A model generated the notes under the pieces. That model did no database searches, was not told the origin of the DNA, and saw only the letters and a program-made list of their open reading frames with translations. Positions 5,467 to 14,250 of a stretch of DNA of 15,018 nucleotides are shown piece after piece. Position numbers and translations under genes: made by a program. The first letter of the stretch is position 1; every line of letters begins with the position of its first letter. The DNA is taken from contig JBCCSZ010000198.1 of NCBI GenBank assembly GCA_039199225.1, positions 1-15,018 of the forward strand. The letters are read 5' to 3'. Source of the stretch: JBCCSZ01 sp039199225. Its GTDB lineage: Bacteria > Bacteroidota > Bacteroidia > Chitinophagales > Saprospiraceae.

Positions 5467-6321
5467 ATGAAAAAGAGAACGAAAATCCTCTTTCCAACCG
5501 ACTTTTCCGACCCTGCCTTCAATGCCTTTAGATATGCTTTGCTGTTGGTAGACGCCATGGATGCGGATTTGCAACTGATCCATACCGTCTATCCGGAGGC
5601 CGAGCCTCTGGACCTTCCTGTGATGGTCGCCAAGTCTTCGCAGATACGGGTCGATGCGGCTAGAGAGTCTATGAAGGCTTTTGTCGAGTTGGCACTGGCT
5701 CAGGTGGGAAGTCAACTGAAAAATGTGCCGCCCATTATTTCGGACATTGATGTGGGAACGCCGATTCAGTCCATCGTCAATCGGGCCAAAAGAGAACAGG
5801 TCGATCTCATCGTCATGGGAACCAGAGGCGAGCGAAAGGGGATCGAAAAGTTGCTCGGTGGCATCGCATCCGGTGTGGTGGTACATGCCGATTGCCCAGT
5901 GATGGTCGTACCAGAGGAAGTGCCATTCAAGCAGCCGGCTAAAATTGCCTACGCCACGGGCGTCAGTGATTCGGACCCCTTCGAAATCTGGAAAGCCACC
6001 CAATTGCTTGAGCCATTTGCCCCGAACTTCCATTGTGTTCACTTTAACATGACAGGTAAAATGAGCGATGACCATGAGAAAATGGAGCAAATGAAAGCCT
6101 TCTTTGAAGGTCGTTCTCCGGCCACTCCGATCCAGTTTTACCATCTGCCTGGCAAAAAATTGCAAGATGATCTCAATCACTTCATCGAAGAGCATCAAAT
6201 GGACATGCTCATCATGAGCCAGCCAAAGCGAAGTTTCCTGGAGGGCTTATTCCACCGCAGTCAAACGAGACGAATGGCCGTGAGTTGTGATGTTCCTCTA
6301 CTGATTTTAAAAGAAAATTGA
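5467..6321 (+). CDS. Tandem-domain universal stress protein, third of three
   Basis: A 284-aa protein with two UspA domains (about 1-150 and 157-282). The first begins KKRTKILFPTDFSDPA and carries a full nucleotide loop, G118-x2-G121-x9-G131-G132, close to the ATP-binding consensus. The second ends with MDMLIMSQPKRSFLEGLFHRSQ, where the binding glycines are lost, as in the second domains of the other two USPs of this window. The ATG at 5467 matches the family N-terminus without an extension. It is preceded by a 216-bp gap with a possible promoter and followed after 41 bp by ccoI, so it may be the first gene of the cbb3 oxidase transcript or simply a link between the two groups. Confidence 0.88.
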   Translation: MKKRTKILFPTDFSDPAFNAFRYALLLVDAMDADLQLIHTVYPEAEPLDLPVMVAKSSQIRVDAARESMKAFVELALAQVGSQLKNVPPIISDIDVGTPIQSIVNRAKREQVDLIVMGTRGERKGIEKLLGGIASGVVVHADCPVMVVPEEVPFKQPAKIAYATGVSDSDPFEIWKATQLLEPFAPNFHCVHFNMTGKMSDDHEKMEQMKAFFEGRSPATPIQFYHLPGKKLQDDLNHFIEEHQMDMLIMSQPKRSFLEGLFHRSQTRRMAVSCDVPLLILKEN

Positions 6322-6362
6322 TCCTTTTGTCTTTCTCATTATTTAGTCCACCTACTTAGATT

Positions 6363-8795
6363 ATGCTGACATTAGAACGGGCCACACCACAGCAGTCAGT
6401 GCAAACTGGCTGCTGTACTCACTGCGGAGAAGAAATCCCCAACGAGGACTTTCAACTGGATGGCCAGTTGTTCTGCTGTCAAGGCTGTATGATGGTCTTT
6501 CAGATTTTACAGGAAAACGGCCTGTCCAATTTCTACGACATTGATCCCAAGGCGGCTTTTAGCCTAAAGGGCCAATCCAAAGAAACTTTTGAGTATTTAG
6601 ATGATCCAGATGTTCGGAAGAAGTTCATCGACTTCAGCGATGGGAAAATGGCTAGGGTACACTTTTCCTTGCCCCAAATTCATTGCGCTTCCTGTGTGTG
6701 GTTGTTGGAGCAGTTGGGGCGATTGGACGAAAGAGTTTATCGTTCGCAGGTCAATTTCCTCCGAAAGGAAGTACACATAACATTCGATGAAAAACGCCTG
6801 CCACTGTCTAAGTTGGCGACTTTGCTAAGCCGAATTGGCTACAAGCCGCTGATCCGGCTGGCCGATACCACTACGACAAAGGTGGCGACGGATCGCAGCC
6901 TGGCCATCAAAATCGGTGTGACGGGCTTCCTGTTTGGCAACATCATGCTTTTCAGCTTTCCAGAGTACCTCGGACTGGAAGTAGGAGCCGACACCTTGCT
7001 CAAAAAGTATTTCTCTTATTTTAATTTGATATTGGGGCTGCCGCTATTGCTTTTCAGCGGTTGGTCATACTTACAATCAGCCTATCTGGGCTTAAAACAG
7101 AGACAACTCAACATCGACCTCCCGATCTCCATAGGTATTCTGGCGCTTTTCGGACGTTCCGCCTTTGAAATCTTGTCCCAAAGCGGTGCGGGTTATTTTG
7201 ACTCCCTGGCAGGTTTACTGTTTTTTCTCCTGTTGGGGAAATGGTTTCAACAACGCACCTACCACCAGCTTTCCTTCGATAGAGACTACAAATCTTACTT
7301 TCCCCTGGCAGCTACGCTCATAAGACCGAATGGGACAGAACAGGTGGCGCTCGACCGCTTGGATACTGGAGATCGGGTTTTGGTGCGCTCTGGTGAATTG
7401 ATTCCGGCAGATGGCATCCTTGGAAAAGGAGCCGCCCGGATCGATTACAGCTTTGTGACGGGTGAATCCGATCCGGTAGAAGTTGCCGAAGGAGCAGAGG
7501 TATTCGCTGGTGGCCGCCAAACGGGGGCAGCCATTGAGGTAGTATTGACCAAAAAAACAGATCAATCCTACCTCATCCAACTGTGGAACGAAAAGGTCTT
7601 TACCCACAAAGGCGACTCTCTGAGAATGGGACGTCTTGCCGACCAGGCCGGGCGCTCTTTTACCATCCTCATTTTATTGATTGCCTTTAGTACACTGGCC
7701 TTCTGGCTCTGGACCAATCCCGCCCTGGCCATGGACGCCTTCACGGCTGTGCTCATCATCGCCTGCCCTTGTGCAGTGGCCTTGGCCATCCCTTTCACCT
7801 TTGGAAACGTCCTTCGACTACTGGCACGAAAGGGCATCGTATTGAAAAATACCGACAGCTTAGAAGCCTTACAGAGTGTAACACATATTGTATTTGATAA
7901 AACCGGTACCCTGACGGAAAAACAAAAGGGAGAAGTGGTTTTTACCACTGAATTAACAGAAGAAAGCCGTAGCTGGATTCGCTCATTGGTTCACCATTCG
8001 GCCCATCCTAAGAGTCGAAAAATCGAAATACAAATGGGTGCGGGCAAGCGATTGGAAGTGGTCGATTTTCGAGAGCTTACCGGCAAGGGCATCGAGGGAA
8101 TCATCGATGGCCACAAGATTCAAATCGGCTCCTCCACCTTTACAAACCAACCAAAAGAGCAGGAGGGAACCCACGTTTGTATCGATGGTCAACTGCTGGG
8201 AAGCTTTCAAACCCGCTCCATCATTCGCGAGGGACTGGGTGAACTGCTTTCCTCTCTGCGCACTGATCATAAAATCAGCCTCTTGTCCGGTGATGATGAG
8301 CGCGAAGCAGACCGCTTTAGGGCATTGTTTGGAACAGAGGCCCAATTGCTCTTCCGCCGCAATCCCACAGAGAAGCTGCGTTTCATCGAGCGCCTCCAAG
8401 CAAAAGGGGAGGTCGTACTCATGGTCGGCGATGGCCTCAACGATGCCGGCGCACTCAAGCAAGCCGATGTCGGACTGGTCGTAACAGACGACAGCAACGA
8501 CTTTACTCCTGCCGCCGATGTCATCGCAAAAGGCCACGAATTAACTGCTCTGGCGCGTGTGATACGTTATGCCCGGGCAAGTCGCAAGCTGGTTTATGCA
8601 GCCTTTGGCATCGCACTGCTCTACAACCTGGTGGGTTTAAGCTATGCAGTCCAAGCTTTATTGTCACCTGTCGTGGCGGCCATTCTCATGCCGCTCAGCT
8701 CACTCACCATCGTCCTGTTCGGGGTCGGAGCCAGTAGCCTACTGGCCTATCGTATGATAAAAATCAGTTCCGAGATTAACAAATCTCATAAATAA
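6363..8795 (+). CDS. ccoI: Copper-transporting P-type ATPase for cbb3 oxidase assembly (CcoI/FixI)
   Basis: An 810-aa P1B-type ATPase that exports copper across the inner membrane for the CuB site of cbb3 oxidase. The N-terminus has a cysteine-rich metal-binding domain (CCTHC at 17-21, CCQGC at 38-42; ATPase-cat_bd type), then a heavy-metal domain with C108-x2-C111. Eight membrane helices are visible (about 183-200, 220-240, 253-270, 280-296, 432-450, 457-485, 742-765 and 767-798). The transport motif is CPC (468-470), the actuator loop TGES (366-369), the phosphorylation site D512 in DKTGT, the HP locus H548-P549, and the hinge GDGLND (689-694). All catalytic motifs are intact. It opens the cbb3 gene group and lies 45 bp before ccoS, the typical partner. 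The N-terminal metal domain and position next to ccoS favour the CcoI/CopA2 class over detoxification exporters. Confidence 0.93.
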   Translation: MLTLERATPQQSVQTGCCTHCGEEIPNEDFQLDGQLFCCQGCMMVFQILQENGLSNFYDIDPKAAFSLKGQSKETFEYLDDPDVRKKFIDFSDGKMARVHFSLPQIHCASCVWLLEQLGRLDERVYRSQVNFLRKEVHITFDEKRLPLSKLATLLSRIGYKPLIRLADTTTTKVATDRSLAIKIGVTGFLFGNIMLFSFPEYLGLEVGADTLLKKYFSYFNLILGLPLLLFSGWSYLQSAYLGLKQRQLNIDLPISIGILALFGRSAFEILSQSGAGYFDSLAGLLFFLLLGKWFQQRTYHQLSFDRDYKSYFPLAATLIRPNGTEQVALDRLDTGDRVLVRSGELIPADGILGKGAARIDYSFVTGESDPVEVAEGAEVFAGGRQTGAAIEVVLTKKTDQSYLIQLWNEKVFTHKGDSLRMGRLADQAGRSFTILILLIAFSTLAFWLWTNPALAMDAFTAVLIIACPCAVALAIPFTFGNVLRLLARKGIVLKNTDSLEALQSVTHIVFDKTGTLTEKQKGEVVFTTELTEESRSWIRSLVHHSAHPKSRKIEIQMGAGKRLEVVDFRELTGKGIEGIIDGHKIQIGSSTFTNQPKEQEGTHVCIDGQLLGSFQTRSIIREGLGELLSSLRTDHKISLLSGDDEREADRFRALFGTEAQLLFRRNPTEKLRFIERLQAKGEVVLMVGDGLNDAGALKQADVGLVVTDDSNDFTPAADVIAKGHELTALARVIRYARASRKLVYAAFGIALLYNLVGLSYAVQALLSPVVAAILMPLSSLTIVLFGVGASSLLAYRMIKISSEINKSHK

Positions 8796-8819
8796 GCCCG
8801 CCGATAGCCCCTAATTTTA
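8772..8819 (+). promoter_or_regulatory. Possible internal promoter ahead of ccoS with an overlapping dyad
   Basis: A TAATTTTA at 8812-8819 is identical to the proposed -7 element of the rightward stress operon. Upstream, across the end of ccoI, a perfect dyad GAGATT-AACA-AATCTC (8772-8787) is centred 32.5 bp from the element. The half-sites are not TGAT/ATCA, so this is not a copy of the FNR-type boxes. It could be a binding site for another regulator or a chance palindrome in coding sequence. Confidence 0.3.
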
Positions 8820-8840
8820 TATCAACAAAACGCAAGAGAA

Positions 8841-9005
8841 ATGAAAATCATCCTGTTTTTAGCAGTCATCAGTTTATTGGTCGCCGGAGGCTTTTTGATG
8901 GCCTTTTTGTGGGCGGTACGAAACGGACAGTACGAGGATGATTACACTCCTTCTATTAGAATTTTATTTGAAGACAATTTTAAACATACCCAAAAAAATG
9001 ACTAG
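8841..9005 (+). CDS. ccoS: Cbb3 oxidase maturation protein CcoS
   Basis: A 54-aa protein. One N-terminal membrane helix (about 3-27) is followed by FLWAVRNGQYEDD (22-34), the family signature of CcoS, and a short cytoplasmic tail. CcoS is required for insertion of cofactors into the catalytic subunit. Its start at 8841 follows an AT-rich leader of 45 bp after ccoI. Its last 8 bp overlap the start of ccoN (ATG at 8998), which fixes that start and indicates translational coupling of ccoS with ccoN. The order ccoI-ccoS-ccoN is typical. Confidence 0.93.
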   Translation: MKIILFLAVISLLVAGGFLMAFLWAVRNGQYEDDYTPSIRILFEDNFKHTQKND

Positions 9006-11145
9006 TCAAGCTGCACCACTCGAACGCTTTGCTTACGACAATGCCATTGTCCGAAACTTTGCTTATGCGACGGCTCTTTGGGGCGTTGTCGGTATGCTGG
9101 TCGGTCTGCTGATCGCATTACAATTGGTTTTTCCAGCACTCAATTTCGGAATTCCTGAAACCACCTTTGGTCGTCTTCGCCCGCTACACACCAATGCCGT
9201 CATTTTTGCCTTTGTTGGTAATGGTATCTACATGGGCGTCTACTATTCGTTGCAACGCTTGCTCAAAACCAGGATGTATAGCGACTTTCTCAGTAAGTTC
9301 AACTTCTGGGGCTGGCAGGCCATTATTGTTGCAGCGGCCATCACCTTACCGCTCGGTATTACGAGTAGCCACGAATATGCCGAGTTGGAGTGGCCCATTG
9401 ATTTGGCCATTGCCGTTGTTTGGATTGCCTTCGGAATCAACTTATTTGGAACCATCCTCAAGCGCCGGGAAGAACACCTGTATGTCGCCATTTGGTTTTA
9501 CATAGCCACCTGGGTGACTGTTACCATTTTGCACGTGTTCAACAATCTCGAAATCCCGGTCAGTTTGTGGAAGAGTTATCCGGCCTTTGCTGGGGTTCAG
9601 GATGCATTGGTTCAATGGTGGTATGGACACAATGCGGTTGCATTCTTCCTAACCACTCCCTACCTGGGGCTCATGTACTATTATCTCCCCAAGGCGGCCA
9701 ACCGCCCAGTGTTCTCCTATCGCTTATCCATCATTCACTTCTGGGCTCTCATCTTCATTTACATCTGGGCGGGGCCGCACCATTTGCTGTACACTTCTTT
9801 GCCCGATTGGGCGCAGTCTTTGGGGATGGTTTTCTCTTTGATGTTGATCGCTCCTTCATGGGGTGGCATGCTCAATGGGCTACTCACCCTACGCGGCGCC
9901 TGGGACAAGGTCCGCAGCGATCCTGTTTTGAAAATGATGGTGGTGGCCGTGACGGCCTACGGGATGTCTACTTTTGAAGGTCCGATGATGTCTATCAAAG
10001 CCTACAACGCCATCACACACTACACAGATATTACCATCGGCCACGTTCACGTAGGTGCCTTGGGTTGGAACGGGATGCTCACTTTCGGTGTCATGTATTG
10101 GTTGGTTCCCAAGCTGTTCAACACCAAGCTGTATTCTGTGAAATTGGCCAACGCCCACTTTTGGCTCGGCACGATGGCCATTCTGTTTTACGCAATTCCA
10201 CTGTATTGGGCCGGATTCACACAAAGCTTAATGTGGAAGCAATTTACACCAGATGGTTTCCTAGTCTATGGCAACTTTTTGGAAACAGTTACGCAGATTA
10301 TACCCATGTACTTGATCCGCGCCTTGGGTGGCGCCATGTTCCTGGGCGGTATCTTCCTGATGATTTACAACCTCATCAAAACGGCCAGACAGGGTAGCTT
10401 GGATGCCAACGAATGGGTGGAAGCTCCGGGACGCGTGAAGCATGTAGCGGCGGAAGGAGAGCACTGGCACCGCTGGATTGAAAACAAACCACTGACTATG
10501 TTGGTTGGCGCAACCATCGTCATTATGATCGGTGGATTGGCAGAAATTTTACCGATGGCCATCATCGATGAAAACGTACCAAAGATTGCTTCTGTCCAAC
10601 CTTACACACCCCTTGAATTGGAAGGGCGCGACATTTACATCCGCGAAGGTTGTGTGGGTTGCCACTCTCAGATGATTCGTCCTTTCCGCTCTGAAACAGA
10701 ACGCTATGGACAATACTCTAAGTCTGGAGAATTCATCTACGATCGCCCATTCCTCTGGGGTTCTAAGCGCACGGGGCCGGACCTGCATCGGGTCGGCGGC
10801 AAGTATCCCGACTCTTGGCACTACAACCACATGTTGGAGCCGGAGATCATGTCACCAGGTTCTATCATGCCTCCTTATCCTTGGTTGATTACCGACGATT
10901 TGGATACCACAAGCACAGCAGCTAAGATTCGGGTACTGCAAATGCTCAACACCCCTTATCCGGAAGGTTTTGATCAAATAGCCGTTCAGGATTTGAAAAA
11001 GCAAGCAGCCGGAATAGCGGAGAGCCTGCGAAAAGATGGCATCGAAACAGAGCGCTTGGAAGACAAGGAGATCGTGGCTTTGATCGCTTATCTGCAGCGC
11101 CTTGGAACAGACATTAAGGTGAAGAAGGAAAGAGCGGACAAATAA
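8998..11145 (+). CDS. ccoNO: Cbb3-type cytochrome c oxidase, fused subunits I and II (CcoN-CcoO)
   Basis: A 715-aa membrane protein joining the catalytic haem-copper subunit (about 1-465) to the cytochrome c subunit (about 500-715). In the CcoN part the expected ligands are present: H64 and H351 for low-spin haem b, H349 for haem b3, H211, H261 and H262 for CuB, and Y255 in the place of the tyrosine cross-linked to a CuB histidine (by alignment to the known cbb3 structure, from memory). The CcoO part has a membrane helix near 500-521, the haem c site C552-x2-C555-H556 and a likely axial Met at 624 (SIMPPYPWL). The fusion is common in Bacteroidota. The start was set at 8998, after the upstream ccoS frame, because an earlier in-frame start (8938) lies inside ccoS. 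It reduces oxygen with high affinity and pumps protons. Confidence 0.95.
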   Translation: MTSQAAPLERFAYDNAIVRNFAYATALWGVVGMLVGLLIALQLVFPALNFGIPETTFGRLRPLHTNAVIFAFVGNGIYMGVYYSLQRLLKTRMYSDFLSKFNFWGWQAIIVAAAITLPLGITSSHEYAELEWPIDLAIAVVWIAFGINLFGTILKRREEHLYVAIWFYIATWVTVTILHVFNNLEIPVSLWKSYPAFAGVQDALVQWWYGHNAVAFFLTTPYLGLMYYYLPKAANRPVFSYRLSIIHFWALIFIYIWAGPHHLLYTSLPDWAQSLGMVFSLMLIAPSWGGMLNGLLTLRGAWDKVRSDPVLKMMVVAVTAYGMSTFEGPMMSIKAYNAITHYTDITIGHVHVGALGWNGMLTFGVMYWLVPKLFNTKLYSVKLANAHFWLGTMAILFYAIPLYWAGFTQSLMWKQFTPDGFLVYGNFLETVTQIIPMYLIRALGGAMFLGGIFLMIYNLIKTARQGSLDANEWVEAPGRVKHVAAEGEHWHRWIENKPLTMLVGATIVIMIGGLAEILPMAIIDENVPKIASVQPYTPLELEGRDIYIREGCVGCHSQMIRPFRSETERYGQYSKSGEFIYDRPFLWGSKRTGPDLHRVGGKYPDSWHYNHMLEPEIMSPGSIMPPYPWLITDDLDTTSTAAKIRVLQMLNTPYPEGFDQIAVQDLKKQAAGIAESLRKDGIETERLEDKEIVALIAYLQRLGTDIKVKKERADK

Positions 11146-11175
11146 TTTTCAAACGACTTAAAAACCATATGAATC

Positions 11176-11358
11176 ATGTATAAGTATATCCTGCAATCGG
11201 TCGAAAACCTCAACTGGCTGGCAATTATTCCCATGCTGATATTCATGACCATATTCCTTTTGAGCAGCTATCGGATACTGCGCCGCCAACGTTCTTTTGT
11301 CGATAAAATGGCAGCTCTGCCATTGGAAGAATTGCAGTCAACTGAAAAAAAAGCCTAA
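11176..11358 (+). CDS. ccoQ: Small cbb3 oxidase subunit (CcoQ-like)
   Basis: A 60-aa protein with one membrane helix (about 13-31) and a basic stretch after it (YRILRRQRSFVDK), then a short charged tail ending EKKA. Position between ccoNO and ccoP and this layout match CcoQ, a small subunit that stabilises the oxidase. The stop at 11358 lies 1 bp before the start of ccoP (11360). CcoQ is poorly conserved, so the assignment rests mostly on context. Confidence 0.75.
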   Translation: MYKYILQSVENLNWLAIIPMLIFMTIFLLSSYRILRRQRSFVDKMAALPLEELQSTEKKA

Positions 11359-11359
11359 A

Positions 11360-12283
11360 ATGAAACGGAAGATTAAAAATAAGTTGTTGCTCCTTTTTTT
11401 GTTTTTGTCAACCAGCTCTATGCAATTGTGGGCCAAAGGAGCCGCCGAAGAAAGCATCAATCCACGTGGCATGGAGCTCATTCTGGAACACACCTTGCTG
11501 CTGGTCGGCCTGGCCGTCGTCGTGGCCACTCTGGTCTTCCTGGTTCGCCTTTTATGGATGATGATGGAAGTTCAGAAAATTCGCTTGATGCAGGAGCAAG
11601 GGATAGAGATCGTTCGTAAACCGGAGGTGGTCAGAGAATCTCTATTGAAGCGCTGGTACGAAAAGATGACAGCGGCTGTACCGGTCGAAAAGGAAAAGGA
11701 CATTTTATTCGATCACGCCTACGATGGCATTCGAGAGTTGGACAACAACCTTCCGCCTTGGTGGGTAGCCATGTTCTACATATCAATTGTCTTTGGTGTC
11801 GGATACTTTAGTTATCACCACTACTTAGACATGGGAATGAGTTCCAGGGAAGCCTATGAGCAGGAGATGGAACACGCTTCCAGAGCGGTGGCCGCCTACT
11901 TGGATCGCCAATCCGATAATGTGACGGAGAGTAATGTGGTAGCCCTGTTGGATGCGGCGGCTTTGTCAGATGGTATGGCTATTTACAAAAGTAATTGTGC
12001 CGTTTGTCACTTGGAGGATGGTGGTGGACAAGTAGGTCCAAACCTGACAGATGAATACTGGTTGCACGGTGGTAGCATTGCCGATGTTTTTAAAACCATC
12101 AAGTATGGTGTACCGGAAAAAGGGATGATTGCCTGGAAAGCCCAACTTCGTCCCAGCGACATCCAGAAGGTGGCCAGTTACATTATGACATTGAATGGCA
12201 CCACGCCTGCCAATCCCAAGGCACCACAAGGGGAACGGTATGAAGAAAAAGAGGAAGGGAGCCAGGAAATTGGTATGAAATAG
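11360..12283 (+). CDS. ccoP: Cbb3 oxidase cytochrome c subunit CcoP with a single haem site
   Basis: A 307-aa protein with an N-terminal signal-like segment (about 1-25), a membrane helix (about 43-66), a cytoplasmic linker, and the conserved CcoP helix block DGIRELDNNLPPWWVAMFY (122-140). The soluble domain (about 200-285) has one haem c motif, C213-x2-C216-H217, and a likely axial Met at 256 (PEKGMIAWK). Proteobacterial CcoP carries two CxxCH motifs; here only one is present anywhere in the protein. The ATG at 11360 was preferred to an in-frame ATG at 11297, which lies in the previous gene and would add 21 residues unlike a signal peptide. It passes electrons from soluble cytochromes towards CcoNO. 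Confidence 0.92.
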   Translation: MKRKIKNKLLLLFLFLSTSSMQLWAKGAAEESINPRGMELILEHTLLLVGLAVVVATLVFLVRLLWMMMEVQKIRLMQEQGIEIVRKPEVVRESLLKRWYEKMTAAVPVEKEKDILFDHAYDGIRELDNNLPPWWVAMFYISIVFGVGYFSYHHYLDMGMSSREAYEQEMEHASRAVAAYLDRQSDNVTESNVVALLDAAALSDGMAIYKSNCAVCHLEDGGGQVGPNLTDEYWLHGGSIADVFKTIKYGVPEKGMIAWKAQLRPSDIQKVASYIMTLNGTTPANPKAPQGERYEEKEEGSQEIGMK

Positions 12284-12309
12284 CTTCAAGTTCACAATTA
12301 ATCAATGAA

Positions 12310-13803
12310 ATGAAAAAGGGCCGCCAAAACGAAGATTTCCGAGACCATATTGCAACGGTCGACGATGAAGGTAAGCGCCTTTGGGTGTACCCCAAGAAGC
12401 CCAAGGGGCGCTACCATCGGGCCAGGGTCCTCGTGGCTGCCGTTTTATTGCTGCTCTTATTTGGGATGCCGTTCGTGAAAGTGGGCGAAGTACCGTTTTT
12501 GATGTTCAACATCATCGAGCGCAAGTTCATCATTTTTGGCATCTTGTTTACGCCCCAGGATTTGCACCTGTTTGCTTTGGCGATGATTACGATGATGCTG
12601 TTCATCGTCTTATTTACCGTTGTTTTTGGGCGCTTATTTTGTGGTTGGGTTTGTCCACAGACCATTTTCATGGAGATGGTTTTTCGAAAGATTGAATACT
12701 GGATCGAGGGCGATGCCAACGCCCAACGTCGATTGAATAAAGCGCCCTGGGACGCTCCCAAAATCTTGAAGAAACTCAGCAAACACAGCATCTTTTTTGC
12801 CATTGCCATCTTGATTGCCAATACTTTTTTGTCTTACATTATTGGCGTAGAGGAGGTCTGGAAGATCGTTCGGGAGCCGATAGAGATGCACATGGGTGGT
12901 TTTATTTCCATGCTGTTTTTTAGCTTTTTGTTCTATGGGGTCTTTGCTTATTTCCGGGAACAGGTCTGTATTGCGGTTTGTCCTTATGGACGGTTGCAAG
13001 GGGTGTTATTGGATGCCGATAGCATTGTAGTGACTTATGATCATGTGCGGGGAGAACCTCGTGGTAAGATTCGCAAAAAGCGGAAAAACCCTTTGGATCG
13101 CGTTCGGCAAGAGGTGGCGGCGGCAGTGGAAAACAGTCGGGTGAATGGAACGGCTACCTTGGCTACGGCAGAGTCTCCCATAAAGGTTTTGGGAGATTGC
13201 ATTGATTGTACACTATGTGTTCAGGTTTGTCCAACGGGTATAGACATTCGCAATGGTACCCAAATGGAATGTGTCAACTGTACGGCTTGTATCGATGCCT
13301 GTGACGAGGTCATGGACAAGGTCAAACGCCCCCGGGGACTGATCCGCTACGACTCTGAGAACGGTGTGAGCAGCGGTCGCTCTTTTACTTTTACCCGTCG
13401 GGCCAAGGCGTATATGGCTGTGTTGGGCATACTGATTGTTCTGCAAAGCTTCCTGTTGTTTGGTCGGTCAGATGTAGAAGCGATTTTGCTGCGGACGCCG
13501 GGCTTGCTGTATCAGGAAGTTGACGAAAGCCATCTGAGCAATCTATATAATTACCAATTGATCAATAAGACCAATAAGACCATTGGAGCGATTCGCTTTG
13601 TTGCTGAAACCGAAGGGGCCGAGGTACGACTGGTCGGCGAAGCCGGAGACATTCCATCACAAGGAATGAGCGAAGGGGCGCTGTTCATCGATTTTGAAAA
13701 AGACCAACTCCGGGGCCGCAAAAACGATGTGACCATATACATCTACAGTGGCGAGGAGTTGATCGGAGAAGTAGAAACAAATTTTCTGGGACCTGTAAAC
13801 TAA
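12310..13803 (+). CDS. ccoG: Cbb3 assembly protein CcoG (copper reductase, RdxA/FixG family)
   Basis: A 497-aa membrane iron-sulfur protein, recently described in the family as a Cu(II) reductase that prepares copper for cbb3 assembly. The N-terminal half has several helices with the conserved cysteine motifs FCGWVCP (110-116) and CIAVCP (220-225). Two 4Fe-4S clusters are visible: C297, C300, C303, C307 and C321, C324, C327, C331. A further helix (about 366-385) leads to a C-terminal immunoglobulin-like domain. Between RGEPRGKI and the first cluster is an insert of about 38 residues (255-293), starting with a basic run RKKRKNP. It lies 26 bp after ccoP and 6 bp before ccoH. Confidence 0.93.
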   Translation: MKKGRQNEDFRDHIATVDDEGKRLWVYPKKPKGRYHRARVLVAAVLLLLLFGMPFVKVGEVPFLMFNIIERKFIIFGILFTPQDLHLFALAMITMMLFIVLFTVVFGRLFCGWVCPQTIFMEMVFRKIEYWIEGDANAQRRLNKAPWDAPKILKKLSKHSIFFAIAILIANTFLSYIIGVEEVWKIVREPIEMHMGGFISMLFFSFLFYGVFAYFREQVCIAVCPYGRLQGVLLDADSIVVTYDHVRGEPRGKIRKKRKNPLDRVRQEVAAAVENSRVNGTATLATAESPIKVLGDCIDCTLCVQVCPTGIDIRNGTQMECVNCTACIDACDEVMDKVKRPRGLIRYDSENGVSSGRSFTFTRRAKAYMAVLGILIVLQSFLLFGRSDVEAILLRTPGLLYQEVDESHLSNLYNYQLINKTNKTIGAIRFVAETEGAEVRLVGEAGDIPSQGMSEGALFIDFEKDQLRGRKNDVTIYIYSGEELIGEVETNFLGPVN

Positions 13804-13809
13804 GTTATT

Positions 13810-14250
13810 ATGAAATTGAATTGGGGATGGAGTATCGCTATCTTTTATACATTTTTTGTTGTTGTCATGGTATCGATGGTTGTTCGGGCTTCTCAACACA
13901 AGCCCAATCTGGTAGTTGAAAATTACTATGAAGAGGACCTCCGGTATCAGTCGCACTACAACAAGGTTCAGAACCAGCAAGCGCTGCTTGACGAGCTGTC
14001 CATCCAATACACAGCGGAAGAGGAGGAGTTGGCTTTGACATTTCCACAAGATCATACATCTGCTAGTGGGATCATCCACTTTTTTCGTCCTTCCAACAAA
14101 TACGAGGATGTCAAGATTGCCATTCGCCTGGACGAGTCTGGTCAAATGCACATTCCTGTGACCAAGCTCAAGAGGGGGCTGTGGCGCATCAAAGTAGACT
14201 GGGAGGCCAACGGCGCTCAGTATTTTAAAGAAGAATCAATCGTACGCTAA
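13810..14250 (+). CDS. ccoH: Cbb3 oxidase assembly protein CcoH (FixH family)
   Basis: A 146-aa protein with one N-terminal membrane helix (about 7-26), the FixH-type segment PNLVVENYYEEDLRYQ (32-47), and a soluble domain of beta strands ending LKRGLWRIKVDWE (128-140), characteristic of the family. CcoH helps assemble the oxidase and interacts with CcoI and the oxidase subunits in the species studied. It starts 6 bp after ccoG, and its TAA shares one base with the ATG of the next gene, so these genes are translated together. Confidence 0.92.
   Translation: MKLNWGWSIAIFYTFFVVVMVSMVVRASQHKPNLVVENYYEEDLRYQSHYNKVQNQQALLDELSIQYTAEEEELALTFPQDHTSASGIIHFFRPSNKYEDVKIAIRLDESGQMHIPVTKLKRGLWRIKVDWEANGAQYFKEESIVR

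Noticed and set aside
5452..6198. Long minus-strand frame of 248 codons opposite the third USP
   Set aside because: The plus strand encodes an unmistakable USP there; the antisense frame has no recognisable domain and follows from codon composition.
7983..8537. Minus-strand frame of 184 codons opposite ccoI
   Set aside because: It is antisense to the catalytic core of the ATPase, with no start context or family signal of its own.
8938..8997. A 20-residue N-terminal extension of CcoN from an upstream ATG
   Set aside because: These bases belong to ccoS in another frame, and the CcoN family pattern begins only at the ATG at 8998.
9420..9977. Open frame of 185 codons on the plus strand inside ccoNO
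   Set aside because: It lies wholly inside the oxidase gene in a different frame and shows no protein-like pattern; it is a shadow of the real gene.
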